Shown piece by piece: positions 25,594 through 34,299 of a stretch of 64,000 bases of DNA. The DNA is taken from the NCBI GenBank assembly GCA_028684095.1, contig JAQUGQ010000006.1, forward strand, positions 1-64,000, given 5' to 3'. A program made the translations under genes and the position numbers. The notes under the pieces are model-generated. The model did not search any database, was not told where the DNA came from, and saw only the letters and a program-made list of their open reading frames with translations. How positions within the stretch are numbered: the stretch's first letter is position 1; the number at the start of each line of letters is the position of its first letter. The DNA comes from Clostridia bacterium. GTDB lineage: Bacteria > Bacillota > Clostridia > TANB77 > CAG-465.

Positions 25594-28308
25594 ATGAATG
25601 TAGATGAAAGTATAGTGAGTATTAATAGAGTAATATGCGAAAACATATCTTTAATGACTATTAAGGATAGAGGGTTCATTTCACAAAACATATTAGCTCA
25701 ATTAAGAAATTTGGTAGAAGCTATTGCAGTAAAGATATATTGTGTTTCATTACAAAAAGATTTGCCACTTAGCTATAAAGAAAGTATAGGAGTTGCTTTG
25801 GATTATGCATCTATTAGAGGAGAGTTAAGTTTTTTAATAAAATTCCATAAACTTTTACAGATATCAGTTTCACATTATACAGTTACAAACGAAAATGCTG
25901 AAAGATTACTTTTAAAATATTATAAATATCTTATACTTTTAAAAAAATATTTTAAGAATAAATTTAATATAGAAATATTAGCCAATTTAAGTAAATTTCC
26001 CGTAGATTTAGATACTTCATTTAGCGAATATTATAAACAAATAGCTAAATGTGTAGAACAAACAGAATTTAATGAAGATAGTAAATATATTGATGGGAGA
26101 TATTATGTTCAAAAGATAAAAACATTTTTTATTGAGCAGGAGGTTTACTATGAGATTACATTATCAATAGCTACAGATAATGTTAGCAAATTCAATAGAA
26201 TTACTGTATTTAGTAAAACGGAAATATTATCGAATTATTCCATTAAAGTATCTTTGATTAATTCAAAAATAAATATGTTTGGTAAAGAAACAGAAATTAA
26301 AATAATTAACAACTGGATTGTATCGATAAGACCTTGTGAAATCAATAATTTTTGTAAAATATATGGAAAATATACAGAAGTGCAGAATAGCAATACTGAA
26401 TATAGGGAATTAATGTCTTATTTGTCTAAAAGTAATAGTAATTTGCTTGATATAGTAAATCTATCAGATGATAATTACTCATATGTAAAATCTATTATAC
26501 ACGAAAGATCACGTAGCAAAACTATTTTTGAAGTGCTAGACGGATGTAGAAATATAATTAAATATAAATTGCCGAGTCATAATATTATAAGGTATATGCT
26601 ATATAAACTTAATAACAAAATTATTAAAACACAACACAATGTGGAAAAATGTAATTTATTATCTAACTTAAGTCTAAGCATTAGATGTAAGCCTTTTGAT
26701 GATATGCCATTTACAGCATCTTTAATTGGTCACAATCCCAGCGGGTATGATATATTTGAGTGTATAGAGATTAATGGAAAGGAAGATGAATTACTAGGTA
26801 GATTAATACAAAATAATACAGAAAAAGAATGCAAGTTATATACGTCAATTAGCGAACTAAGCGAAATATCTAATGTGTGTGAATTAATAAAAATTTATAA
26901 TCAAAAAATATATCCAAAACATAGGGAAGAAAGAAAGTTACAAATAGAAAACAACAACATTTTTATAAATGGTTATGAAAAAAATACTATATATATAATG
27001 GGAGAGTTGTTAAAATTGTCAAAAAGCGGAATTATAGGGTATAAAAACTACTTTGAGTATTGGCTAAATAACACGTCACATTCAATAGATTGTGACGAAA
27101 AAAAAGAAATACTAAGAAATATTTTTATTTCATCAAAATTAGCAGTTATATACGGTTCTGCAGGTACTGGAAAAACGAGAATGATTTCTCATATTTCTGA
27201 CTGCTTTGAAGATAGAAAAAGAATATATTTAGCAAATACAAATCCAGCCATAGAAAACCTAAAAAGAAGGGCAAATAAGACTAATGGGAGTTTTTATACG
27301 ATTGCTAGTTTTTTATCAGAAACAAATGTAAACATAGAATGTGATTTATTAATAATTGATGAATGTAGTACAGTAAGCAATATGCTTATGCGTAAAATTT
27401 TAGAAAAGGCTAAATTTCAAATATTAGTATTAGTTGGAGATGTTTATCAAATTGAATCTATAACATTTGGAAATTGGTTTAATATAGCTAGAAGCATATT
27501 ACCTGAAAATGCTAAGTGGGAATTATTTGTGCCATATAGAACTAAAAATAAAGAATTATTGGAACTTTGGAGTAAAGTTAGAAATATTGATGAAAGTATT
27601 GTGGAATATATTTCAAAAAAGGGGTATTCACAAGAATTAAATGAAAAGCTTCTGAAAAAACTAGACGATGATGAGATAATTTTGTGTTTGAATTATGATG
27701 GATTATATGGAATTAATAGTATAAATAAATATATGCAAAATAATAATGAAAACCCAGTTGTAGAGTGGGGTATTGATACATATAAAGTTGGAGATCCTAT
27801 TTTATTTAATGAATCTAACAGATTTCATCCTATTTTATATAATAACTTAAAAGGTAAAATAGTAAATATAAATAGAGAAGAAAATTTATTGTGGTTTGAT
27901 ATAGAAGTAGATAAAGCAATTAATGGATTAGAAATATTAGGAAAAGGATTATCTATAGTAGGTGAACCTGTGGACGAAAAAACAATAATAAGATTTTCTG
28001 TGGGTAAATTTAAGGATAGTGATATGGACGATTATGATACATCTAATGCAGTAATGCCATTTGTTGTTGCATATGCCGTTTCTATTCACAAGTCACAAGG
28101 GTTGGAGTATAATTCGGTAAAAGTAATTTTGACAAAAGAAATAGAGAATATGATTTCTCATAATATATTTTATACTGCTATAACACGAGTAAAAGAAAAA
28201 TTAAATATATATTGGACCCCGGAGTGTGGGAATAAAATAATAGAAAGTTTTAATAAGAAGCTAAATAATAAAGATGCTTATTTAATAAAACAAAAAATGA
28301 GTTTATAA
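25594..28308 (+). CDS. SF1 DNA helicase linked to the restriction system
   Basis: 904 residues from ATG 25594, preceded by GGAGGGTGA; the ATG at 25543 has no such site. The C-terminal half is an SF1 RecD/UvrD-like helicase: Walker A YGSAGTGKT (about 519-527), LLIIDECST (about 586), VGDVYQIES, PYRTKN and the UvrD_C_2-type AVSIHKSQGLEY (about 826) with YTAITRVKEKL (about 860). The first 500 residues are not recognised; an N-terminal helical segment resembles DUF4145-like HEPN-type folds only loosely. It is the last gene before the right att-like repeat. Processing of cleaved phage DNA is a plausible role, by inference. Confidence 0.75.
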   Translation: MNVDESIVSINRVICENISLMTIKDRGFISQNILAQLRNLVEAIAVKIYCVSLQKDLPLSYKESIGVALDYASIRGELSFLIKFHKLLQISVSHYTVTNENAERLLLKYYKYLILLKKYFKNKFNIEILANLSKFPVDLDTSFSEYYKQIAKCVEQTEFNEDSKYIDGRYYVQKIKTFFIEQEVYYEITLSIATDNVSKFNRITVFSKTEILSNYSIKVSLINSKINMFGKETEIKIINNWIVSIRPCEINNFCKIYGKYTEVQNSNTEYRELMSYLSKSNSNLLDIVNLSDDNYSYVKSIIHERSRSKTIFEVLDGCRNIIKYKLPSHNIIRYMLYKLNNKIIKTQHNVEKCNLLSNLSLSIRCKPFDDMPFTASLIGHNPSGYDIFECIEINGKEDELLGRLIQNNTEKECKLYTSISELSEISNVCELIKIYNQKIYPKHREERKLQIENNNIFINGYEKNTIYIMGELLKLSKSGIIGYKNYFEYWLNNTSHSIDCDEKKEILRNIFISSKLAVIYGSAGTGKTRMISHISDCFEDRKRIYLANTNPAIENLKRRANKTNGSFYTIASFLSETNVNIECDLLIIDECSTVSNMLMRKILEKAKFQILVLVGDVYQIESITFGNWFNIARSILPENAKWELFVPYRTKNKELLELWSKVRNIDESIVEYISKKGYSQELNEKLLKKLDDDEIILCLNYDGLYGINSINKYMQNNNENPVVEWGIDTYKVGDPILFNESNRFHPILYNNLKGKIVNINREENLLWFDIEVDKAINGLEILGKGLSIVGEPVDEKTIIRFSVGKFKDSDMDDYDTSNAVMPFVVAYAVSIHKSQGLEYNSVKVILTKEIENMISHNIFYTAITRVKEKLNIYWTPECGNKIIESFNKKLNNKDAYLIKQKMSL

Positions 28309-28331
28309 AAAGTCTATGACATTTACACCCT

Positions 28332-28603
28332 AATGACTGCAAATTGACTGCAAATCTTAATGATATTCAATGTATTTTGAGGTACTTGACTAAGAAATAG
28401 GTATACAATAAATATAGCTTAAATGCTACGTATTAAAGCTTTTGGTGAGTTAACGTACTTATTTGTATCTCATAATTTTTTAACTGCAAAAGTTAGTACC
28501 TACGGTTCAAGGGCTAAAACAGTGCCTACAAATGGCTTTAAATCAACATTACTACTTCTTGTAGAATCGGTATTTTTCCGATGACTGCAGTTGGCAACAA
28601 CAA
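28332..28603 (+). repeat. Right att-like repeats of the defence island
   Basis: 28332-28352 is identical to 10119-10139 (contains TGACTGCAAATTGACTGCA). 28583-28603 (ACTGCAGTTGGCAACAACAA) matches 10133-10153 with one difference. Between them is 230 nt of non-coding sequence with a small ATCGG/CCGAT hairpin (28565-28582). The 589-nt gap to 28898 otherwise holds one terminator and a likely promoter for the Fic gene. Confidence 0.65.
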
Positions 28604-28618
28604 TAATATAATATAGTT

Positions 28619-28660
28619 AAAATCATTGATAAATAAGCATTTGTCAATGATTTTACTTTT
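28619..28660 (+). terminator. Terminator beyond the island edge
   Basis: AAAATCATTGA (28619-28629) pairs with TCAATGATTTT (28644-28654), followed by ACTTTTTT. Confidence 0.7.
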
Positions 28661-28897
28661 TTAAAAATATAAAAAATAGATATAAATTTACTCCCAAACT
28701 AACTAAATTAAAAAAGTTAGCATGAAAGTAAATATTCAACTATTAATTTATAAAAATTTATACTAAATATTGTAAAAATAATAATAGATGGTATAATTAA
28801 AGAAAATACTTTCAAGTAGGTTATTAATTTAAAAAATATTGTTTTTTTAATTATTTTTATTTAACAATATAAATTATAGAAGAAAGGAGAATCTTAA

Positions 28898-30034
28898 ATG
28901 AAATTAGAAAATTATGTATCAGGAACATATACGCTTGAAAATGATTATAAGGCATTTTTACCAAGTAATATTAATGTTACTTGGAATTGGGACGATACGA
29001 AATTAAATAAACTTTTATCTGAAGCAAGTATGCAAGTAGGAGAGTTGAATGCATATTCAATGTTAATACCAAATGTAGATTTATATATTAAAATGCATGT
29101 AAGGGTTGAAGCTAATAAGTCAAGTAAGATTGAAGGAACCAAAACAACTATTGAAGAAGATCTATCTGATATAGAAGATATTATGCCTGAAAAAAGGGAT
29201 GATTGGGAAGAAGTACAAAATTATATTAAAGCAATAAATTTTGGTATTGAAAATATCAAAGAAGGGTTTCCGCTTTGTAATAGACTTATAAGGCAAGCAC
29301 ATGAAATATTGCTTGATGGTGTAAGAGGAAAACAAAAGCTACCTGGTGAATTTAGAAAATCACAAAATTGGATAGGTGGAAGTATGCCATCAAATGCAAT
29401 ATATGTACCACCATCACATATTAAATTACCGGAATGTTTATCTGATTTTGAAAAATTTATAAATAATGAAAATGATGAAACTCCAGATTTAATAAAAATT
29501 GCGATGTTACACTACCAATTTGAATCAATACATCCATTTTTAGATGGTAATGGAAGAATAGGAAGACTTATTATCCCTTTATATATGTTGAATAAAGGGA
29601 TGTTACATAAACCATGTTTGTATATATCAGATTATTTTGAAAGAAATAGAGAATCGTATTATAATATGCTAACAAAGGTAAGAACACATAATGACATTAT
29701 AGGATGGGTAAAATTCTTTTTAGAAGGATTAATAGAAACCGCTAAAATTGCAAAGGAAAAATTTAAAAATGTAGTTGCACTTACTCAAGAAATGGACAAA
29801 CTTATATTAGAATTAAATGTAAAACCTGAAAATGCAAGAAAAGTATTAGATTTATTATATAATGAACCTAAAATATCAAGAAAGAGAATAATAGAGATAA
29901 CAGGAATGAAGCCTGCTACAGCAACCATTGTTGTAAATGCTTTTGAAGAAAAAGGAATATTAATAGAAACTACTGGTTATAGTAGAAATAAAGTTTTTGT
30001 ATTTGAAAAATATATTAACCTATTTTTAAAATAA
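28898..30034 (+). CDS. Fic-family AMPylase-type protein with N-terminal inhibitory motif and C-terminal HTH
   Basis: 378 residues with the Fic signature HPFLDGNGRIGR (about 212-223), including catalytic His and the phosphate-binding GNGR. The motif SSKIEGT (about 73-79) fits the inhibitory (S/T)xxxE(G/N) helix of class II Fic proteins, so it is probably self-restrained. An N-terminal Fic_N-like region precedes it. A C-terminal winged helix (about 310-378; ISRKRIIEITGMKPATATIVVNAFEEKGIL) suggests DNA binding. It would transfer AMP or another nucleotide to a protein target. AGAAAGGAG precedes the ATG. Confidence 0.85.
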   Translation: MKLENYVSGTYTLENDYKAFLPSNINVTWNWDDTKLNKLLSEASMQVGELNAYSMLIPNVDLYIKMHVRVEANKSSKIEGTKTTIEEDLSDIEDIMPEKRDDWEEVQNYIKAINFGIENIKEGFPLCNRLIRQAHEILLDGVRGKQKLPGEFRKSQNWIGGSMPSNAIYVPPSHIKLPECLSDFEKFINNENDETPDLIKIAMLHYQFESIHPFLDGNGRIGRLIIPLYMLNKGMLHKPCLYISDYFERNRESYYNMLTKVRTHNDIIGWVKFFLEGLIETAKIAKEKFKNVVALTQEMDKLILELNVKPENARKVLDLLYNEPKISRKRIIEITGMKPATATIVVNAFEEKGILIETTGYSRNKVFVFEKYINLFLK

Positions 30035-30061
30035 TTATAGGATTAAATAATTTAAAAAATA

Positions 30062-30199
30062 AGTTTATAAAATTTATAGAATAAAAAAAACTATAAAATT
30101 AGTCTATAAAATTTTATAGAACAAAAAAAGATAAAAATTTAGTCTATAAAAACTCGTAGACTGAAAAAATATAAAAAGTTGTTCTATAATTTTTTGAAC
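30062..30199. repeat. Palindromic repeats with a 40-bp period
   Basis: Four imperfect copies begin at 30062, 30102, 30142 and about 30181, exactly 40 bp apart. Each opens with AGTYTATAAA and contains a dyad; the second has the perfect 18-bp palindrome TCTATAAAATTTTATAGA (30103-30120), the third AGTCTA...TAGACT, the fourth GTTC...GAAC. A-rich spacers fill the rest. Candidate multi-site operator, iteron-like array or decayed terminator tandem. The remaining sequence to 30394 shows no gene. Confidence 0.7.
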
Positions 30200-30394
30200 C
30201 GTTGATATATTTACCGGAAAATTCACTTGAAAATTGATGAAAATTAAAAATGTTAAAAAGGTTTATAACAGATATTTTAAAATAAAGTTAAGTTAGGTAA
30301 AGTAAAGATGATATACAATACTGTATTGATTCTGTCAAGCTTATACGTAGTTTTAAAAATTACTTAACTATATATTATACGAGGGGGAATTAAA

Positions 30395-30592
30395 ATGAAT
30401 ATAAAAGATTGTAAAGATACTAGGTATTATATTGATTTAGATTTAAAAAACAGTAAAATAATAAATTATGGTTTTGATGATAGGAAAGTTTTATCACAGG
30501 ATTTAAATAATCAATACTTTCAAAGAGTTTTTATAACAAAAGGACAATATAACAAATTGTTAGGGAAAATAAATTTAATAAATAATATTTAG
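30395..30592 (+). CDS. Small protein of unknown function
   Basis: 65 residues, not recognised: a hydrophilic start, then DLDLKNSKIINYGFDDRKV and a basic end. GAGGGGG lies 7-8 nt before the ATG, a strong sign of translation. It lies 16 nt upstream of the DUF3795 gene and is probably cotranscribed. Confidence 0.5.
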   Translation: MNIKDCKDTRYYIDLDLKNSKIINYGFDDRKVLSQDLNNQYFQRVFITKGQYNKLLGKINLINNI

Positions 30593-30608
30593 AGGGGGTA
30601 TAGAAATA

Positions 30609-31001
30609 ATGATAGATTTGATTATGATTGCTCCTTGTGGAATGAATTGTGCTTTATGTTTAGCTTATCAAAGGGATAAAAAGAGATGTATGGGATGTAA
30701 CTCTAATGATATTAATATGCCTAAGTCCTGTCAAAATTGTATTATAAAAAACTGTGATAAGAAAAAATCTATTAATTTAAAACAGTGTTATGAGTGTGAT
30801 GATTATCCTTGTAAAAGACTAAAGCAATTAGATAAAAGATACAAAAGTAAATACAATATGAGTATGATAGAGAATTTAAATAATATAAAAAACATCGGAA
30901 TAAAGGAATTTTTGAAAAATGAAGACAAAAGGTGGAAGTGTAGAAAATGCGGTGGACTTATATGTGTTCATAGAAATAAATGTCTGAAGTGTGATATATA
31001 A
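30609..31001 (+). CDS. Cys-rich DUF3795 protein
   Basis: 130 residues with the DUF3795 opening IAPCGMNCALCLAY and repeated CxxC pairs (CMGC, CQNC, CYECDDYPC, CRKCGG, CLKC), which likely bind zinc or an iron-sulfur cluster. Family function is unknown. AGAGGGGG precedes the start at a slightly long spacing. It is followed after 18 nt by the ASCH-like gene. Confidence 0.7.
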   Translation: MIDLIMIAPCGMNCALCLAYQRDKKRCMGCNSNDINMPKSCQNCIIKNCDKKKSINLKQCYECDDYPCKRLKQLDKRYKSKYNMSMIENLNNIKNIGIKEFLKNEDKRWKCRKCGGLICVHRNKCLKCDI

Positions 31002-31019
31002 AATAAAAAGGAGTAAATC

Positions 31020-31490
31020 ATGGTACATGTAGTTTATTGTGATAATAAGGAAAAAGTTTTAGAAAAAATATTAAATGGAAGTAAAACAATGATAATCAGA
31101 GGAGCTTCTGGAAGAAAAATACCTCATAGTAGAGTATTTAATAATGAAGAATTATATTTTATAGAAAAAGGATCAGGATTAATTAGTACTAAAGCAATTG
31201 TTAAATATGTACAGAATTTTATAAAACTATCTGATGAAGAGATAACTGAAATAATAGAAAAAAATAATTTAAAACTCAATTTATCTGAAAAACAAAAAGA
31301 AAGATGGCATAAAAAGTGTTTATGTTTAATTGAATTTGATAAAGTAGAAAAAATCAACCCAATGAAATTGAATCATCAATCTAATATGGATGATTGGCTT
31401 ATAATTGAAAAAATAGAAGATGTAGTTGTAGGAACAAGTATAAAATATAATTATGATAATAGTAAAATGACTGCAAATAAGGAAGAGTAG
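31020..31490 (+). CDS. PUA/ASCH-like small protein
   Basis: 156 residues. The N-terminal stretch (KILNGSKTMIIRGASGRKIPHSRV then NNEELYFIEKGSGLISTKAIVKYV) resembles an ASCH/PUA-like beta-barrel, a fold that binds RNA or modified nucleotides; the match is by pattern only. AAAAGGAG precedes the ATG. It ends the 30395-31490 run and is followed by a hairpin. Confidence 0.45.
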   Translation: MVHVVYCDNKEKVLEKILNGSKTMIIRGASGRKIPHSRVFNNEELYFIEKGSGLISTKAIVKYVQNFIKLSDEEITEIIEKNNLKLNLSEKQKERWHKKCLCLIEFDKVEKINPMKLNHQSNMDDWLIIEKIEDVVVGTSIKYNYDNSKMTANKEE

Positions 31491-31526
31491 TATAGAATGT
31501 TTAAGTTGATATAGTTCGGGATAAAT

Positions 31527-31585
31527 AAATGCCGTTTTTAAACGTATATCTGATATGATTTACGAAGGAAAGCGGCATTTTTATA
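31527..31585 (+). terminator. Long-loop terminator
   Basis: AAATGCCG (31527-31534) pairs with CGGCATTT (31573-31580), extended by partial pairing inside the 38-nt loop and followed by TTAT. Confidence 0.55.
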
Positions 31586-31701
31586 TAAAAAGATATAAAT
31601 ACATATTGAAATTAGTTTTTTGATGTGTATTTATTTGAAATTAAAAACTTTTATAGTATAATATTTATAAATATAAATTGAAAATTATGAGGAGCTAATA
31701 T

Positions 31702-31749
31702 ATGAAAGTAGAAGATTTAAATAAAATAATCAAGGAGGAAATTAAATGA
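31702..31749 (+). CDS. 15-codon leader peptide coupled to the exonuclease gene
   Basis: ATG 31702 with GAGGAG 8 nt upstream encodes MKVEDLNKIIKEEIK and stops at TGA 31747-31749, overlapping the exonuclease ATG at 31746 (ATGA). The downstream AAGGAGGAA Shine-Dalgarno lies inside this ORF. The arrangement implies translational coupling. No amino-acid run suggests classic attenuation. It may be a truncated gene. Confidence 0.45.
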   Translation: MKVEDLNKIIKEEIK

Positions 31750-32294
31750 AACTACTATTTTTAGATGTAGAAACAGGCGGAATGGATGAAGTTGTAAATA
31801 GTCTACTTACTATTGGAATGGCAGTATGGGAAGATGGAAATATATTAGATAGTAAAGAAATATATATTAAAAAAGAAGAATACAATGTGGTACAGCAAGC
31901 TTTAGATATAAACAAAATAAATTTAGATGAACTTCGAAATAAAGGGATAGATGAACAAGAAGCAATAAATCAAATTGAAGATTTTTGTGGAAAATATTTT
32001 GCTGATGAAAAGATTATATCAGCTGGACATAATGTAGCATTTGATATGGGATTTATAAAATCATTATACAGAAGAAATAGTAAAGATTATTATAAAACAT
32101 TTAGCTATAGATTTATTGATACAGGAACATTACTTAGATTTATGTACATGCAAGGAAAGTTTGAAAAGGATATATCTAGCTCAGATAAAGCATTTGAATA
32201 CTTTAATATCACATTTGAGCAAGACAAAAGACATACTGCTTTAGGAGATACAGAAGCAACAGTGAAGTTGTTTAATAAATTATTAGAGATCTAG
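31746..32294 (+). CDS. DnaQ-like 3'-5' exonuclease (DEDDh)
   Basis: 182 residues with the exonuclease motifs FLDVETGG (ExoI; D and E), SAGHNVAFDMGF (ExoII) and HTALGDTEATVKL (ExoIII with the HxxxxD of the DEDDh class). Length equals a free-standing exonuclease domain such as RNase T-like or epsilon-like proteins. It degrades DNA or RNA from the 3' end; which one is not clear. It is the first of a five-gene run to 33663 with short spacers. Confidence 0.85.
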   Translation: MKLLFLDVETGGMDEVVNSLLTIGMAVWEDGNILDSKEIYIKKEEYNVVQQALDINKINLDELRNKGIDEQEAINQIEDFCGKYFADEKIISAGHNVAFDMGFIKSLYRRNSKDYYKTFSYRFIDTGTLLRFMYMQGKFEKDISSSDKAFEYFNITFEQDKRHTALGDTEATVKLFNKLLEI

Positions 32295-32306
32295 GAGGTA
32301 GATATT

Positions 32307-32861
32307 ATGAATAAAAATTATTTTATAATTCATGGCTCGTTTGGAAGTCCATTTAGTAATTGGTTTAGTTGGCTACATGATTTTATACAAAGTGAAGGTA
32401 AACAAGTATATGTACCTAGTTTTCCAATAGGGGTAGGATTTCAAAACTATGATAATTGGGCTAAACTATTAAAATATTATAAAGAGTTAAATTTAATAAA
32501 TGAAAATACAACTATAATTGCACATAGTATTGCACCTGTATTTGTATGTAAGTTTTTAATAGAGAATAAGATAAAAGTAAATAAACTTATTTTTGTATGT
32601 GGATTTAATAACTATTTTGGGATGAATGAAGAATATGATACAGTAAATAATTCTATGTATTTAGATTGTATAGAAGATATAAAACAATATGCTAATGATA
32701 TAACTTGTTTTTATTCGGATGATGATCCATATGTATCATATGAAGTAGAAAAAGACTTTGCAAATAAAGTATCAACTAATCAAATTCTAATTAAAAATGC
32801 AGGTCATATTAATAGTGAAAATGGATATGATACATTTGAAAATATAGTAAGTTATTTATAA
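32307..32861 (+). CDS. YdeN/RBBP9-like serine hydrolase
   Basis: 184 residues, an alpha/beta hydrolase of the small YdeN/RBBP9 type. Opening FIIHGSFGSPFSNW, nucleophile elbow IIAHSIAP (Ser), SDDDPYV (Asp) and NAGHIN (His) supply a full catalytic triad. Cytosolic. The substrate is unknown. Preceded by CTAGGAGG and 12 nt behind the exonuclease stop. Confidence 0.8.
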   Translation: MNKNYFIIHGSFGSPFSNWFSWLHDFIQSEGKQVYVPSFPIGVGFQNYDNWAKLLKYYKELNLINENTTIIAHSIAPVFVCKFLIENKIKVNKLIFVCGFNNYFGMNEEYDTVNNSMYLDCIEDIKQYANDITCFYSDDDPYVSYEVEKDFANKVSTNQILIKNAGHINSENGYDTFENIVSYL

Positions 32862-32874
32862 GGAGAGGGAATAT

Positions 32875-33201
32875 ATGTATTATGGATATATAATTGAAGA
32901 AAGTTTAATTAATAAAAAAGTACTTAATAAATTTAAAATATTAAAACTTATATTAACTTCAGAATGGCATTTATATAAGTTTGAATTAAATAAAGAAGAT
33001 ATATATGCTTTATCAGAAAATATTAATAATGCTACTAAATGGTATTGTCATTTTTGGAATGATAATAAAGACTTAATAGTTGTGTTTAAAGATAAAGTAT
33101 TTGAAACTACACTCGATGATTTAGAAGAACAAGAAAAAATAAAGCAATATGGAATTAATTTAGGAATACCTAAATCACAAATGAATTTTCTAATTGATTA
33201 G
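32875..33201 (+). CDS. Conserved-looking hypothetical protein
   Basis: 108 residues, not recognised. Aromatic-rich (EWHLYKFEL, ATKWYCHFWND) and acidic at the end. AAGGAGAGGG precedes the ATG 13 nt after the hydrolase gene, so it is translated as part of this run. The WYCHFWN block is reminiscent of small immunity- or stress-type proteins of Clostridia, without firm assignment. Confidence 0.5.
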   Translation: MYYGYIIEESLINKKVLNKFKILKLILTSEWHLYKFELNKEDIYALSENINNATKWYCHFWNDNKDLIVVFKDKVFETTLDDLEEQEKIKQYGINLGIPKSQMNFLID

Positions 33202-33240
33202 AATGAGTAATAAATATAAAATTTGAATATAGGAGTAAAT

Positions 33241-33663
33241 ATGATAGTTAAAAAAGCTGGATGTATTTTATTAGATTTTAATAATAAAAAGGTTGGAATA
33301 ATTTATAGAAAAAAACATAATGATTATTCTTTTCCTAAAGGACATTTAGAAGTTGGTGAAACTTTAGAAGAATGTGCTATTAGAGAAACTGAAGAAGAGA
33401 CTGGTCGCATATGTAGAATTATTAATTTTAAAGATTTACCTGTTTTATCTTATATAGATTCTAAAGGTCATAGTGTTGAGGCTCATTATTATTTATCTTA
33501 TGATGAAGGTAGTAGTTTAGAGGTTTTTAATGAGAGTTTAGTTCATGATATATTATGGCTTTCTTTAAATGATGTTGAATATAAACTTTCTAATTCTAAT
33601 TTGATATCTTTTTGGAGTAAAATTAAACCTATAGTTAGTGATGTTTTAAATGATTTAAAGTAA
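33241..33663 (+). CDS. MutT-like Nudix hydrolase
   Basis: 140 residues from ATG 33241, preceded by TAGGAG; the TTG at 33223 is less likely. The Nudix box GHLEVGETLEECAIREL-type (here REXEEETG) at about residues 38-60 is complete. It is short, single-domain and of the MutT/diadenosine-polyphosphate-hydrolase kind (PKGHLE before the box). Substrate undefined. Note TTT/TTA-rich codons with few A-ending choices compared with neighbours. Confidence 0.8.
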   Translation: MIVKKAGCILLDFNNKKVGIIYRKKHNDYSFPKGHLEVGETLEECAIRETEEETGRICRIINFKDLPVLSYIDSKGHSVEAHYYLSYDEGSSLEVFNESLVHDILWLSLNDVEYKLSNSNLISFWSKIKPIVSDVLNDLK

Positions 33664-33702
33664 ATATATATATGCTAATATCATTAAATCAAAGAATTCG
33701 GA

Positions 33703-33731
33703 TTGACAAAGTTACATAAGTATGATATAAT
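33703..33731 (+). promoter_or_regulatory. Consensus promoter
   Basis: Perfect TTGACA (33703-33708), 17-nt spacer, perfect TATAAT (33726-33731), 45 nt before the start at 33777. Confidence 0.85.
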
Positions 33732-33776
33732 AACGTAACAAAATTAACTAATTAAATCGACAATTGGAGGTATATT

Positions 33777-34109
33777 ATGGGAAATACAACTGTTACAGCC
33801 GTAAATTATGAGGAATCACATACTGTTCAAATGCAGGGGAAACGTCGGGATATTGAGAAATATTTAAAAAAGGGTTACCATGTAAAAGAAGAGCGGAATG
33901 GTTACTGGGTTTTAGTTAAGGATTCTAGAGTTAAGGTTACTCTTACTAATTCTACAATTACTAGAACCTTTAATATGAAAGAAGATATCCGCGAACATTA
34001 CAATAGAACTCGTGTTACTGCAGCTTTAATAAAGACTTTTTCAAAAGATATTAATTCTGGTAAAATAGTTATCTGTATGGATTCTGATGGTATGTACACT
34101 TTTAATTAA
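33777..34109 (+). CDS. Small protein of unknown function with strong promoter
   Basis: 110 residues, not recognised: NYEESHTVQMQGKRRDIEKYLKKG, then YWVLVKDSRVKVTLTN and a C-terminal beta-rich part. It is basic and soluble. TTGGAGG precedes the ATG. It has its own perfect promoter and a large hairpin downstream, so it is monocistronic and probably well expressed. Codons such as CGT, CGG and CGC are more frequent than in neighbours. Confidence 0.55.
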   Translation: MGNTTVTAVNYEESHTVQMQGKRRDIEKYLKKGYHVKEERNGYWVLVKDSRVKVTLTNSTITRTFNMKEDIREHYNRTRVTAALIKTFSKDINSGKIVICMDSDGMYTFN

Positions 34110-34124
34110 GTGTATATTTAAAAA

Positions 34125-34176
34125 GTAAAAGTGCATCCAAAGTATTAGTTAATCTAGTATTTTGGGTGCATTTTAC
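34125..34176 (+). terminator. Large hairpin with IS-end-like arms
   Basis: About 23 bp pair (34125-34147 with 34154-34176, loop TTAATC). The arms contain GTGCATCCAAAGTATTAG and its inverse, similar to the IS3-type end GCACCCAAAATATTAG at 8680. It could be a terminator or a miniature element built from two such ends. Confidence 0.55.
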
Positions 34177-34299
34177 TACAGATAAAGAATTAAAAAAAAA
34201 ACCATATAAATAGAATAAAGCAAAGTAATGCATAATTAATATGAATATTTATATTATATTTGTAAATAATACATAATATATGAAAGGATATGATATATT

